A stretch of 64,000 nt of DNA. Origin: Chara braunii (taxonomy: Eukaryota; Streptophyta; Charophyceae; Charales; Characeae). The translations under genes and the position numbers were made by a program. The stretch covers positions 809,046-873,045 of the forward strand of contig BFEA01000520.1 of the NCBI GenBank assembly GCA_003427395.1, written 5' to 3'. Shown piece by piece: positions 1-11,264 of the stretch. The number at the start of each line of letters is the position of its first letter. Within the stretch, counting starts at the first letter, position 1. Below the pieces are notes generated by a model. The model was given only the letters and a program-made list of their open reading frames with translations, was not told the DNA's origin and did not search any database.

Positions 1-107
1 TTTTTTTGGGTCCGCTTTTAGCCCGAACGACCGAACGCATCCCTAAGGGGTCCCATACGTTCGAGCGTTCGGGTTTGGCGTTCGGCCCGTCCCGAAGGCC
101 GGTCACC

Positions 108-222
<115 letters not shown>

Positions 223-504
223 AATAGACAGACAAACAGACAGACAGAGAGACAGAGATGGAGGCGAAGAGACAAAGAAGAGTCAAATAAAAGTGACAAA
301 AGACAAAGAATTTAAGCATCTTATCATAAACCTATTCAAGTGTTATCATCATTAATTAAATGAAAGAAATATGAAACTATACATTCACCCCCGTCATCTT
401 ACTGCACCTCCTCGTTCTTCCTCCCACTCTAGCTACTCCCCCTCCTACTTTTCTCACTTCAATACCACTTAATACATATTTGATGACAAAGAGAAATCAC
501 ACTA

Positions 505-1924
505 TCAATCTACATTGTTATTTTCGTGAAGCTGCCTCTTTCTTTCTTCCATTATGAACTTGTCGTGCTCATTAATTACAACATCTCCATGAGGATAAAT
601 GTTTGTCGTGTTTTCACACCTACGTGTAATAACTGTTAAATCATTTATCTTTATGTAGTCCCCCTTTGTCAAATACCGTACTCGCCCACACTTTGGACAT
701 CGACGCCTTAGAGCTTCAACCAATGCAAGCACCACCTCACGCAATTTGCTCTCATATTTTATATTTATGCTCGCGAGAGCGTTCAATTCATTTTCCGCAT
801 GCCTTATCTCCTTCATAACCCACCCAAATAAAATTCATAGGCTATACAGTTGTTCCTTGTAACCCTCCATCATGCCATGCGTCAGTCCATCATCACATTG
901 ATATGAGAAACTATCCTTAAGCACAACCTCCATTAACTCTTCTCATGTCTCCTTGTATAATTGTCTGAGAGAGACGACTATCTCCCTGCACTGACTATCA
1001 CTAACAAAAAACCTCATTGTATTCTGCACCTCTAAGAGTGCATTTCTATGTGCAAGCTCTGAACCAACCATTCGTAATAACTCCAACATAGCAATCAAAC
1101 GACTTTTTTGAAGTTCTTCCACAGTTATAACTGATGGAATCTCAAACACCTCTGATGCAAAAGAAGGATCAGTCGATGGCAAGCCACATGCGAACAATTC
1201 TTTTCTCAAACCACCCTCGTTTTTTCTTCAATCGTTGACACAAATCCTCACACTTTTCCAACACACGTTGATGAACTATAGTACTAAGCTCAACAATCTG
1301 GTCAAACAAATCATTCCTAACAGGGGATTGCAATATAGAGCTAAGTTGTTTGTCGATATCCTCGCCAGCATTATCCTCTTTCTTCACAACCACTGTACCG
1401 GACAAAGAGGAATCTCTCACTTGTTCACTTCGTTTCCTTTCAAGGAAACCTTCAAGCACAAATTGTGTATTCAACTCAATTTTTGCAAATGCACTCCTCA
1501 GTGCATCCACTTTTGCCTCCTTGATCTTCAACATCTCGAGCAACTCATCTTGAGTCCACCGAAGGCCTCCATTGTTTGTAACGTAGCGGCCGCATTCTTT
1601 CCGCAATGCGAAATCACTTGGAAGCTTACCTACAATACCATAGGGCACTTTAGACTCTGGCCGATGCAGACGTTGTTCTCTCTCATGAATCTCCTTCGCC
1701 TCGGTATAGTCGTACCGTTGCTTGCACTCAAGGTATGCTTGTTCTGTGCGAGCATCGACAAGGTAATCATCGATGTAATCACCGAATACCCCATCCGCTT
1801 CGTTGTCTGACTCAATGTGCATCGACACATTGGACCATGACGATCCATCAACCGCCCATTCCCTACATCTGTCGACCACCATGCTTATTTGAGTAGACGT
1901 TTGCCCGTCTGAGGAGACCACCAT
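505..1924 (-). pseudogene. Decayed unrecognised gene with coiled-coil and Cys-rich segments
   Basis: I do not recognise the family. Three minus-strand open stretches (1924-1169, 1209-943, 816-505) read as one protein of about 470 residues. The last two share one reading frame, separated only by two in-frame TGA codons (near 943 and 834). The first is joined to them by a frameshift near 1205-1220, at a run of A's. The N-terminal part is acidic (near residues 35-60). The middle is Leu/Glu/Lys-rich and probably coiled coil. The C-terminal third has a CPKC pair followed about 27 residues later by a further Cys, which could be a degraded zinc ribbon. On the minus strand a T-run and TCCTCAG lie just at the start, so the 5' edge could be a splice acceptor rather than a true ATG. 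Both TGAs could be former CGA codons, as expected from methylated-C decay. An alternative is a live gene with short introns, but no convincing donor/acceptor pairs surround the TGAs. Confidence 0.5.
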
Positions 1925-2220
1925 AAAAAAAAAACGAGGAATATATCAGTAGCAAAATCATATGATAATCTAACTTTTATTATAACGCAATGTTCATCGG
2001 CACATATCAAATGGCAAGTACTGTAGATAACACTGCCAAACTTTGAAACCGTATTTGTGGATTCCCAACATCAACCACTCCTATCCATTTTTCAATATAA
2101 ACACACGTTCCATATTGGACATTTATCTATACTCATCCATGCTCCGACCTTCCCCTCGTCCCGAATGTGTGCATGTTTGTCTAACCCTTACCCGACGTTT
2201 AAGGGGAAAAACACAAAATC

Positions 2221-2339
2221 AACCAATCAATCAATCAAATTGATTGATTGAAGGAAAGAAGAAGAGACAGAGAGAGAGAAACACAACGAAAAAAAAAAAA
2301 GAGTGAGAAAGATTGATTGATTCATTGATTGATTAATCA

Positions 2340-2374
<35 letters not shown>

Positions 2375-2472
2375 AATTGATTGATTTTTTTAAAAATCAA
2401 TCAACCAAGTAGTCTATAGAATTGGCATCAACCAAGTAGTCTATAGAATTGGCTGAATCATTGATAGGTAGG

Positions 2473-2520
<48 letters not shown>

Positions 2521-2525
2521 CAGAC

Positions 2526-2584
<59 letters not shown>

Positions 2585-2610
2585 GATAGAGATAGATAGA
2601 GAGAGACAGA
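2221..2610. repeat. TTGA/GATA tetranucleotide tracts with a 27 bp duplication
   Basis: TCAA units flip to TTGA units at about 2240, making a perfect inverted repeat. A long TTGA/GATT tract covers 2320-2386. A 27 bp unit is repeated in tandem at 2400-2453. A GATA tract covers 2464-2600. Long Leu/Ser/Ile/Tyr frames here are repeat translations. 1925-2220 holds nothing I recognise. Confidence 0.9.
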
Positions 2611-2868
2611 CACCCTAAGCTGCAGCAGCCCCTTAACTGCTTGACCATGGGCAACGACCATGGGCCAAGGTGTCGACCAACATCGTGGGGTATGTGTCTC
2701 CCTCTCGTTCAAGTCTGGCCCTAACTTCGGGCCAGCATCGTGGGTTATGTGCCTACCCGGTTCAGGTCTCTGTCATGGCTTGAGTGTCGCTTGGCGTCAT
2801 CCAAGTCTGGCTCCAGTTCGGGTGCAGGTACATTGCGATTCCTCTTTCAGGTCTCGTTTTCTGCATTT

Positions 2869-2945
<77 letters not shown>

Positions 2946-3790
2946 ACCGAACCAGCCTGCCTACTTGCCTGTTTGGTGCATGGTTACCTGCTTGTCTACT
3001 GCATGGCTGCGTGCTTGTCTGCGTCCTTGCCTACCTACTTATCTGTGTGTGTGCATGGCTGAATGTCTACCTACATGATTTCCTGCCTGTTTGCATTCTT
3101 GTCTGCCCACCGGTCTGCATGGGTACATGTCTAGCTGCCTATCTGCCTGCCTGCCTGCATGTCTATCTGTCTTCCTTTCTGGTTGTCAGCGTATAAGGTT
3201 CAGACTCTATGTGCATGACACGTGCAAAAAAAAATAAAAAATGGCTCAAGCTAAAAAATCATGCGCCCGAGCTTGTATGAGCGACCCCTACATGGTTGTG
3301 GGGTTGTCCCCTATATGCTATGTGCCTGGGCCTGTGAGCCCAACCTTTCCCGGGCCTGTCTCCCTGGCGTGCTCCTAGGTTGTATCCCCGACATGACCCT
3401 TCTGTTATGTCCCGAGCCTGCGCCGAGCCTATATCCCTGACATGGCTTGTGTCCCAGATCTTCATCGAGCCTGTCTGTCCGTCAGTCTATCTGCCTGCTT
3501 GTGTGTGCGCTTCTTTGTCTGTCAGAGAGCCAGGCAGACAAACAGAGAGACAGGCAGATAGACAGAGAGACAAGCAAAGGGACAGAGAGACAGACAGACA
3601 GACAAACACACAGATACAAAGACAGACAAACAAACAGTTTGCCTGTCTGTCCATCTACCTGTCTGCCTGTCTGTCTCTCTGTCTCCCTTTCTACATGCCT
3701 ATCGGCCTGCCTGCCTACCTGTCTGCTTGCCTGTCTGCCCGCTTGCCTGGATGTCTGTTTGTCTGCCTTTCCACCTATCTGTCAGTCTGC
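2611..3790. repeat. (CT)n plus degenerate CTGC/CTGT-type repeat field
   Basis: A (CT)37 tract lies at 2871-2944. Downstream, 2945-3180 and 3465-3790 are degenerate CTGY/CTAC tetranucleotide repeats that switch strand to ACAG at about 3525-3640 and back. 3240-3480 is a diffuse Cys/Pro-rich, GC-moderate stretch without a supported gene. Confidence 0.8.
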
Positions 3791-3837
3791 CTAACTCTCT
3801 GGGGAAAAAAAAAAAAAACAGCAAGCAAAAGATTATC

Positions 3838-4085
3838 CGTCTGCACCTGGGCCCAGGCAGCAGCATAGGCCTTGTCCTGGACCCAACACCCAGGATTCAG
3901 ACCCAGTCTCGACCTATGCACAGGTCCAAGCCTGGGCTTTGAAAAGGGAAAAAAAAAACAAAAAAAAACAAGAAAAGGCTCAAGGCGTGCACATGGGCCC
4001 AGACAGTGACTTAGGCCTAGGCCTAGACCCAACAACCAGAATGCAGGCCAAGCTTGGGCCTATGCGCAGGTCTAGAACCAAGCCA
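3838..4085. repeat. Two tandem copies of a GC-rich unit of about 145 bp
   Basis: Two diverged copies begin CTGCACCTGGGCCCAG and GTGCACATGGGCCCAG and share GACCCAACA and GCACAGGTC/GCGCAGGTC blocks. They are separated by two A-runs (3949-3970). No coding signal. Confidence 0.6.
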
Positions 4086-4183
4086 ATGTAACTCAAGAGT
4101 ATAAAACATTAACTAACCCCACAATCATCAACATGAAGTCAAACCATGACCTACTGCTGATATGGTGGAGCCATTCATAGCCT

Positions 4184-4190
<7 letters not shown>

Positions 4191-4268
<78 letters not shown>
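4191..4268. repeat. (CT)n microsatellite
   Basis: A pure (TC)39 tract preceded by a short C run. It lies just upstream of a coding-like fragment. Confidence 0.95.
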
Positions 4269-4272
<4 letters not shown>

Positions 4273-4569
4273 ACCAATACATTTGACTCTTGGGAGAGGA
4301 GGATGACTGATGATGCAGAATTGTCATCATCATCGTTGGACGAATGGTGGGTGGAACATCACCCACATATGTGGCGCAAGCAGACTCGGAACAGAAGAAG
4401 GAAGGTATCTCCTGAGACCAGGAGGTTCATGGAGAAGGAAAGGAAGGTCTTGGAGGATCTGATTCTCCACCTCTGCTAGTTAGGCGAGGAGGATGAATGC
4501 CAGGAGATGGAACAGGGAAAGAGAACAGTCGTCGACACATCAATTGGCGCATCAACGGAAGCTACCAAG

Positions 4570-4574
<5 letters not shown>
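4269..4574 (+). pseudogene. Short coding-like fragment, unrecognised
   Basis: One plus-strand frame stays open from the CT tract to the next GA tract apart from a single TAG at 4477-4479. The translation is not low-complexity. It has an acidic/Ser segment, then Trp-rich text (DEWWVEHHPHMW), then a basic run (RNRRRK), then charged helix-like sequence. This composition differs from the surrounding repeats, so I read it as an eroded exon or transposon fragment. I cannot name it, and it may be chance. Confidence 0.25.

Positions 4575-4634
<60 letters not shown>
4575..4634. repeat. (GA)n microsatellite
   Basis: About 30 AG units, the mirror-strand equivalent of the tract at 4191-4268 some 300 bp away. 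Confidence 0.95.
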
Positions 4635-4638
<4 letters not shown>

Positions 4639-4719
4639 CCAACTTTTGTTTTGCCTGACAATGATGCTATTTGTTTCATCGCTCATTTGAACCTCCATCA
4701 TAACATAATAGAAGCGGAT

Positions 4720-4974
4720 TTAATCTCCTTTCTTATTTTTGAAATTTTGTCCCTCCACACGGGTTTGAGGAATAAGACAGATTTTCAATCCTTCGGGAAT
4801 GATTCTTGAGACCTTGCTCAGTATCACGTTACTTGTAAGGGGGACATTAGCATCTGAAGTGGTCATGTCCAGGAGACCGTCATTCGCTTTTGAGGTTAGA
4901 ACCATCATTCCCTTATTAGAATTTGCGCACAACAGAGGGATGAAGACTTTAGGAATATCCTTTCTCTTGCCCTA
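4720..4974 (-). pseudogene. Coding-like remnant, unrecognised
   Basis: About 85 codons are open on the minus strand. The text looks protein-like, beginning KVFIPLLCANSNKG and continuing through ANDGLLDM and VEGQNFKNKKGD, with a normal amino-acid mix unlike the repeats nearby. Upstream (4975-5090) another minus frame, with SDPDSGN and HHIVLKGDDPRP, could be the preceding part after a frameshift. I know no family for it. A transposon-derived protein is the most likely source given the setting. Confidence 0.3.
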
Positions 4975-5667
4975 AAGTGGGGCGTGGATCATCCCCCTTT
5001 AACACAATGTGGTGACCTGCCTTCATGTTCCCTGAATCCGGATCAGATTCATGACTGCTCCGTTCACTACCCAATTCTACCACATCGTGTCCTCGATCTT
5101 TTGAACGGGGAATCTTCACTTCTTCTTGCTTTGCCTTTACTGATGATAGCTTTTACTGCCTCCTTGAGTTTTTTTTCCCCTCCTCACGTTGTGACGTGCC
5201 ACGGTGCCACGGCCTTTTCAGGTGCCGCAAGGAGGGGACACGGCCCTCATCGTGGTCGTCGTCGTGGGCAGGTACATCTAGGTAAGTTTTACCGTGAGTA
5301 TGCAGGGAGGTGCACGGGAACAGGAAACGATACCAACGAGGTAACAATACCTCATGGAGTTGTTGCCCCTTCAATTATGAGTTTGAGGCTGGTGGAACCA
5401 AGCATTTCACTCTTTCGTAAGGACGCGAATATTCTCGGTCGTAGGATCTTAGATATTGTGGTCCACGACGCGCACGTGGAAAGGAGAAGTTGGGGAGCTG
5501 AAGAGAGAGGGAGAGAGAGAAACGAGAGTCGTTGGGAAAGGGGAGGACCTACCTTTCCCAACTTGACAACAACCCTTTCTATTTTCAGGGGAGGGCGGAG
5601 AAAGGTGAAGGATGGGGTTGTTGCATGCAACAGCATGAACCTGGCTGATGTAAGGGTCAGGCGCGTT

Positions 5668-5730
5668 GTCGGACCAAATACCCTTACAAGGGTATCTGAC
5701 CAGGTTTTGCAATTGACATAGCGCCGACAT
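5668..5730 (+). repeat. LTR-head-like repeat, copy 1
   Basis: It begins TGTCGGACCAAATACCCTTA and continues with a small palindrome (ATACCCTTACAAGGGTAT) and a TTTTGCAATTGACA block. The same roughly 65 bp recurs at 6928. TGTCGG is a typical start for LTRs in this window, so this may be the end of an LTR or a solo fragment. Confidence 0.45.
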
Positions 5731-6227
5731 TGGCTACAACAAAGGAGTCAGTCTCAAGTAATAGGAGGGGAAGTTTTAGCTCTACAATATGAATCCGCCT
5801 CCACTACCACTAAGGCCTAAATTGTTAAAGGATTGTGCGTACCATCGAGGCACACACAGAGTCAATAAAGGTTAATGATTAGAAACCTCCAACCGCAAAG
5901 AGTTGAAGGGGTGATTTGTAGGTGGGAGTACGGCGACATCGGGAGTTTATGCAATACTACGTAATAAGTTAGCTAGCTGGAAGTTAAGTTTGTTGAAACT
6001 TTAGGTGTAAAGGAAACAATGGTTCATCCATCCGTAGATTCGAGAAGAGTGTTAGAAATCATTATGGGGTCCGAACGTGGGACCAGGGTAGCCAAAAGCA
6101 AGCGTTTAGTTGAATACGGTGACAAAAGCTGGTCTAATTCTACCTCCAAGATGGGCCATGGGTCCGTTACACTAAGCAAGATCAAGCTTAGAACTCTACA
6201 CATAATAGGTTAGCTCCTTTTTACCCG

Positions 6228-6300
6228 AAGTAGGAGTTAGCCCGATAGGTTTGTGCGTGGATTGACAAGAGGGAGATTTGGGGATCGAGTCCGTCCTTTC
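6228..6300 (+). repeat. tRNA-derived SINE-like segment (A and B boxes)
   Basis: TTAGCCCGATAGG resembles a pol III A box, and GGGATCGAGTCC matches a B box (GWTCRANNC) about 47 bp later. It aligns without gaps to the copy at 7462. No clear tRNA cloverleaf closes, so I call it SINE-like rather than a tRNA gene. 5731-6227 and 6301-6900 show nothing I recognise. Confidence 0.4.
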
Positions 6301-6927
6301 CCGACCAATTCCTTATGCTAAGAGAATTGAGGTAGACTCGATCATTTTGATTCCGCACCGAACCTATAGAGGTTCGATCTTGTCATCTCAAGATTAGGAA
6401 CAGTTGCATTTAGGAAGATAAAGGCTCTCGCGGTAGGGGCCAGACAGTTGGCCATACGGGGTGCGTTATCCAATGAATAATATTACATTTTTTTATTTTT
6501 TTATTATGCATGCATCCCGATATGTGTGAAAGATTCGTTGGAGGAAGGAAATGGACGATGCACCTACCGCAAATGAGAAAAATACTCCGCACACCGAACT
6601 TTTAGTTTCAACTGACCGGACTATTGAGGGACCCACGACTGAACTTTTCGGCAGAACATGGAAAAATGCATCTGCGTTCGAGAAGTAGGGCGTATTTGCA
6701 ATAGCAGCGGCGAGCTAAGTAACTAGCCTACAACCGAGGGCATAAGCCAGCTCGCAAGCATGCGGCTGCGAGTAGGCGCGATCGCTAGAATCTGAGTGAG
6801 GACGACTGAAGCTAGCAGGGGAAAATGAGCGCACGAACTCAGCAGGTGTAGATGCGGTGATGAGAGGGGACATCGAGTGCGCACAACCCCGATCGTGCGT
6901 ACTGGCAGATAGTCCGCGTTAGCGCTG

Positions 6928-6998
6928 TCGGACCAAATACCCTTACAAGGCTATTTGGCCGTGATTTTTGCAATCGACAAGTCGGCCGTGCCGACCGC
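6928..6998 (+). repeat. LTR-head-like repeat, copy 2
   Basis: Same head as at 5668: TGTCGGACCAAATACCCTTA, then AAGGCTATTTGGCC and TTTTTGCAATCGACAAG. The similarity stops after about 70 bp. 7000-7460 contains a further partial echo (AATACCCTTTGACCAGG near 7085) and otherwise nothing I recognise. Confidence 0.45.
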
Positions 6999-7461
6999 CT
7001 TGAGGGAATTAATCTGAGCTTAAAGTTTCAAATGAGCACGCGCGTCACTGTGACATGCGCTGCGATAATCAGGATCGACACTAATACCCTTTGACCAGGA
7101 AGGCCAAGGGTTTGCGTTGGTTACTGTCATGTCAGGGTACATCTATGGCACGCAAAAGTGCCAGCTTTGTTCGGCCTCAAGTACTTGGCGCATCTACCTT
7201 TATTAGGTAAAGTACCAGGCTACCCGCTACAGGGGTGCTTTTCCGCGGCGACCCTCGATGATGCAACCATGGGTAAGTACCGGCCTGTCAGGGCCTTCCG
7301 ATCAAGCAAGTAACTTTGCACGCACTCAAGCCGACAAGCACTCAGACAGATACGCAGACTAACTAGTATACTCACACGCGAAATTAGGAATGGGTCCGGT
7401 CCACTAGTTGGACTAGACCACACTTTTATACTTATATAAAGATTGCTTTTATATTTTCAGC

Positions 7462-7568
7462 AATGTGAGCTAGGTCGGTAGGTTTAGGATGTGGGCTATT
7501 AAGGAATGGGTGCAGAGATCGAGTCCCCTGGCTCCTACGAAAGTTTTTTTTTTTTTTTTTTTTTTTTT
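7462..7568 (+). repeat. tRNA-derived SINE-like copy with poly-T tail
   Basis: A-box-like GCTAGGTCGGTAGG and B-box-like GAGATCGAGTCCC are followed by a T25 tail (7544-7568). The head aligns to 6228-6300 (shared TAGGTTT, GATCGAGTCC). A pol III terminator-like T run directly after the tRNA-like body is expected for such elements. Confidence 0.45.
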
Positions 7569-8109
7569 ACGAGAAAGCTCTCCTGTTGCATCGATTTCGG
7601 CTTGTCGGGACTCGGACTCTTGACCTCGGGGTTCGGAGTAGGTGGACGTTAGACTTAAAGGACCCTCCCCGTGACAGGTGCCGACAGTTGGCCCAACGAG
7701 GAAGTTAGTAGTAGGGTTGTTTCTTTTCCTTTTATTTATTTTCTTTTGTTTTACTTCTGATATTTGTTAAATTCGATTTTTGGGCCCCGTGGATGGACAC
7801 TCTTAGATCTCGTGAATCTCACTTTCAGTGTAGGATAGATTCAGAGAGAGAGAGAGAGGTTGCAGGTCTCGAGAAAGCCGGTAGAGCCGGGTGTGTCGGG
7901 CGCTGGGATCTCTCGGGGGACAACGCAGGGGATGAAAGGGGAACGCAAGGAAGAATAGAGGCCGAGTGTGCGAAAGAAGAGACATGTGAGGTAGCACATG
8001 CGGATATGCGAGACAGCGTGTGAATAGGAAGAAGAAAGGCCGCGTTCGCAAGGAGAAAGGAGGAGAGAAGAGGGAGAAGAAGGAAGGAGAAGGAAAGGGG
8101 GAGGAATAC

Positions 8110-9162
8110 TTGCCTCCTTGGGAGTCGGCAACGGCGACGTCCCGGGCGTGGGTTGGACTCTCTGCGGAACGCTTGGGTGGTTTCCGATTCGGGAAGGACG
8201 GGAGAGTCGTTTTGTGGTGGTCGACCAAGCGAGACTTTCGAGGCATCAGCTGCAACGACTACGACGACGACGAAACACGAAGAAAGAGAGAGAACAGGTA
8301 AGTCGCCTACCTCACGACGTACTCCCCTAACTAAGACCAAATGAGCCTACCACTATATCGTGTGTATACATATGTGTGTGTGTGTATGTAAGAGAGAAAG
8401 TGTGGGTGTGATCCGTCGTGAAGGTCTCTGAGGTCGCAGCTCGCTTCGCGCGACTTTCACCAAAGGAATGAGCAAAATCGACCGAACCCTCCGGTACAAT
8501 GTCGAAACACTCACTACTACTACGGGTGTGTAAGAGAGAGAGAGAGTGTGAGTACTTCAACCGATTCAATGAGAAACGTACCTGGCGATAGGCCGCGGCT
8601 GGCTCCGCGCAACGTTCATCGAAAGGGTGAACAAGATCGATCGAATCTCCCGCCAGAACGTCGAGATACTTACCACTACACACATACGAGAGTGTGCATG
8701 TGTGAGAGAGAGAGAAAAAAAAAAAAAGAGAGCGAGAGAAAGAAAGAGAGAGTGAGAGAGTGGGTGAACACACACGCGGAGAGAATGCGAGAGGGGGAGA
8801 GAGAGAGATGGGGGGGGGGAGGATCGATTTTATCCGTTGTAATGGAACCTAGCTAGCTTTGTGGCCAGGTACAGTGCTGAAGGAGGAAGTGCGCCGAGGG
8901 AGGAAGATGATCGCAGGGAAAAAAGGAATGCACAAGAGGAAGAAAGAAGAAGGAGAAGAAGAAGAAAGAAGTAGAATGAGGAGAGGGGAGGAAAGGTACA
9001 TACCTCCTCAGTCGATGATAGCAACGTTCCGGGCGAGGGTCCTGGGACCAGCGCTTGAGTTACGAGGAAATCTTTGCACACGTTTTTTTGTTGGATCGCG
9101 CTACTTCCATCAAAAGGGATGCGCGAAATCGAATGAATCAATCACTAGAACATAGAAATCCA
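8110..9162 (-). other. Repeated exon-like cassettes, type A and B (minus strand)
   Basis: Three type-A cassettes lie here: A1 8428-8510, A2 8582-8668 and A3 9004-9162 (A4 is listed separately). All encode variants of the same peptide on the minus strand. Its pattern is F/L-D-V, four or five residues, I/V-D-F-A-H, x, F-D/G-E. A2 is bounded by an AG acceptor after CT-rich sequence and by CCAG|GTACGT. A3 ends GAG|GTATGT. A related cassette ending at 8110 (AAGGAG|GCAAGT) matches the end of A3 and has a GC-type donor. Introns between them are full of GA/CT/GT microsatellite. I read this as tandemly duplicated exons of an unknown minus-strand gene. A3 carries a stop in the homologous frame, so at least some copies are dead. 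Confidence 0.45.
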
Positions 9163-9290
9163 CATTACTACTACGAACGCGTGTGTGTGTGAGTGTGGTT
9201 GTGAGTATGTGTACATAGGCATGTGTATGAGTGCGTGCATATGGATCGCCGAGTGAGTACATACTACATCCATCGAACTGAGGAGAAAAG

Positions 9291-9325
<35 letters not shown>

Positions 9326-9349
9326 TTGAGATGAGAAAGAGGGAGAACC

Positions 9350-9440
9350 CCGATCAATTCAAGGCCGCGGGATGGCCTCGCGCAACTCTCATCGAAATGA
9401 TGAGCAAAATCGATCGGATCTTCCGCCGCAACATCGAAAT
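9350..9440 (-). other. Exon-like cassette A4
   Basis: Fourth copy of the type-A cassette, encoding YFDVAAEDPIDFAHHFDESC on the minus strand. It is preceded by a CT/GT-rich tract and TTAGTGAG (acceptor-like). The donor side has drifted and shows no GT. Confidence 0.45.
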
Positions 9441-9554
9441 ACTCACTAATATACGTGCGTGTGTGTATGTGTGTGTGTGTGTGAGAGGGAGATGGTGACA
9501 CGTGGCATCTGTGAGTGGGGGGGGACGAGGTGGTGAGTGATAAGAGAGACTTAC

Positions 9555-10513
9555 CTGGTGCTGATGCATGCGGCAGTAGCCCTGATCGACTCGTACTTCG
9601 GAAGAGTTCTTGTCGTCATCATTCGGCATTGTAGTAGTAGGATAGGATCTGTCGTTATAGTCTGAGCGCCGAGCGCCAGATAGGATGTCGACATTGGTTC
9701 TACATTGATGATGAAGAGACTATACCAGCATTGTCTTTGCGGTGCTTTTATTCGGTGGGAATCACGATGCTATTCTGCTTTTGGTTCGAGGTCAAGACTA
9801 CCTGGCCACATGCGTACGATGCTGTTGATCTCTGAAGATCGCTATGGCTCATCTTCCTTGCATTAAATTTGTTATTATTATTATTATTATTATCATTATT
9901 ATTATCATTATTATTATTATTAGATGCATGGTCCGTGGGTGCGAGTAGCATCTGTGCGTTGAGGAACGAGGTTGTGAGTGAAGCGAGAGACTTATCTGTT
10001 GTTGATGCGTGGGGCATAGGCCGCGATCCGTTCGTACTTTGGGAAAGTTGTAGTAGTCATCGTCGACATCGTAGTGTAGGCTAGGTAGGATCTTCCATCT
10101 GTAGTCTGGGTGCCGGCCCAGGTAGGATATCGATGTTGGTTCTTTGATGATGATGACGATGATGTGAGGGCACTTACCTTGTATTGGTGATGGTCTGCAT
10201 GGGTGACATCTTCAAGTACTTCGGGTTGCAGCTGATGTTAATAGTTGCATTGTCAATTCGTAGGCTGTAGTAGCTGTGTAGGAGTAGGTTGGGCACTGAG
10301 CGCCAGTAGGAGGGTGAAGGGACTGGACTCTTGTGTTGGGGTGGAGAGAGTATGCGCTCGTGACATCGGTTTTCAGTGCTACGAACCTCTATAGGCGTAT
10401 TATTGGTGCAATGTTGCTCTCTTAACACGATGTGACTATCTGGCTTTCAAAGAAAATGATGCTGTATTCTGGAATTGTCATCTCGCTATTGCATATTTTC
10501 CTTGCATTTATTA

Positions 10514-10544
<31 letters not shown>

Positions 10545-10622
10545 TCTGATAACTGCCCTTGACCGCATGGGAACATGACAGCGGCATTGACCGCTATCTG
10601 TTCATACTTCGAAAGAACTGTT
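9555..10622 (-). other. Repeated exon-like cassettes, type C, in a tandem unit of roughly 400 bp
   Basis: Four minus-strand cassettes: C1 9555-9625, C2 9996-10062, C3 10178-10245 and C4 10555-10622. They share a short peptide pattern (E/K-V-R, a few residues, G-x-C, then H-Q-x-Q) and a common 3' edge. The edge is CCAG|GTAAGT in C1, ACAG|ATAAGT in C2 and CAAG|GTAAGT in C3. In C4 it is lost. The intervening sequence is also repeated: GATGTCGACATTGGTTCT-like blocks, GACTATACCAGC blocks, and (TTA)n at 9869-9922 and 10507-10543. A tandem array of exon plus intron is the simplest reading, and no function can be assigned. Confidence 0.45.
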
Positions 10623-11050
10623 GTCGTCGTCATTCGGAATTGTAGCAATAGGCGCCAGATAGGATGTCAACATTGGTTCAGCGTTGATGACGATGAGACG
10701 ATACCAGCGTTGTCAATCGTGAACCTTTGTTGTGCTCTTATTTGGTGAATTTCGCAATGCTATTCTGCTTCTGGTTCAAGGCCACGATTATCTGGTAAAT
10801 TGTGTATGGTGCTTTGGAGGTATGAAGTTCGCTATTGCTCATCCTCCTTGCACAGGTAGGATGGCAACATTGGTTCTGTGATGATGGTGATGAGACTATA
10901 CCAGCGTTGTCGGATCTGAGCTATTGCTGTGATCCTATTTGGTAACCGTGATGCAATTTTGCTCTTGGTTCAAAGTTACGAGTATGATGCTGAATTCCAA
11001 AGTTCATTATTATTATTTTTATTATTATTGTTAGTATTAGTTTATCTCTG
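10623..11050. repeat. Further partial copies of the non-exonic 400 bp unit
   Basis: The TAGGATGTCAACATTGGTTC block (10660), GACTATACCAGCGTTGTC blocks (10692 and 10896) and the TTA tract (11007-11035) continue the repeat of 9.6-10.6 kb, but no type-C cassette is seen. Confidence 0.5.
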
Positions 11051-11264
11051 CAATCGAACTTGCTGTTTTTCTCTGCATGCGAACAGGCGTCCCACCAAAC
11101 TGGCAACGAGCGCCCAAACACAAAGCTCGGAGATATGGCTACTCAGAACTCGGTTTGAATACAAGCTCACTTCGGATGACTATGGAGCAACAACGCCCAA
11201 CAACTTTGTTCGCATGCACAGGGTCACCCTGGATACCCCACACACTACTTACTACACGTACACC

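Noticed and set aside
2397-3196. Leu/Ser- or Arg/Glu-rich frames over (GATA)n, (CT)n and (GA)n tracts, here and at 4.2, 59.7 and 61.4 kb
   Set aside because: Microsatellite translations without stops.
4984-5721. 245-codon plus-strand open frame
   Set aside because: No family recognised, several frames overlap on the minus strand, and its end runs into the LTR-head-like repeat at 5668. Chance is as likely as coding.
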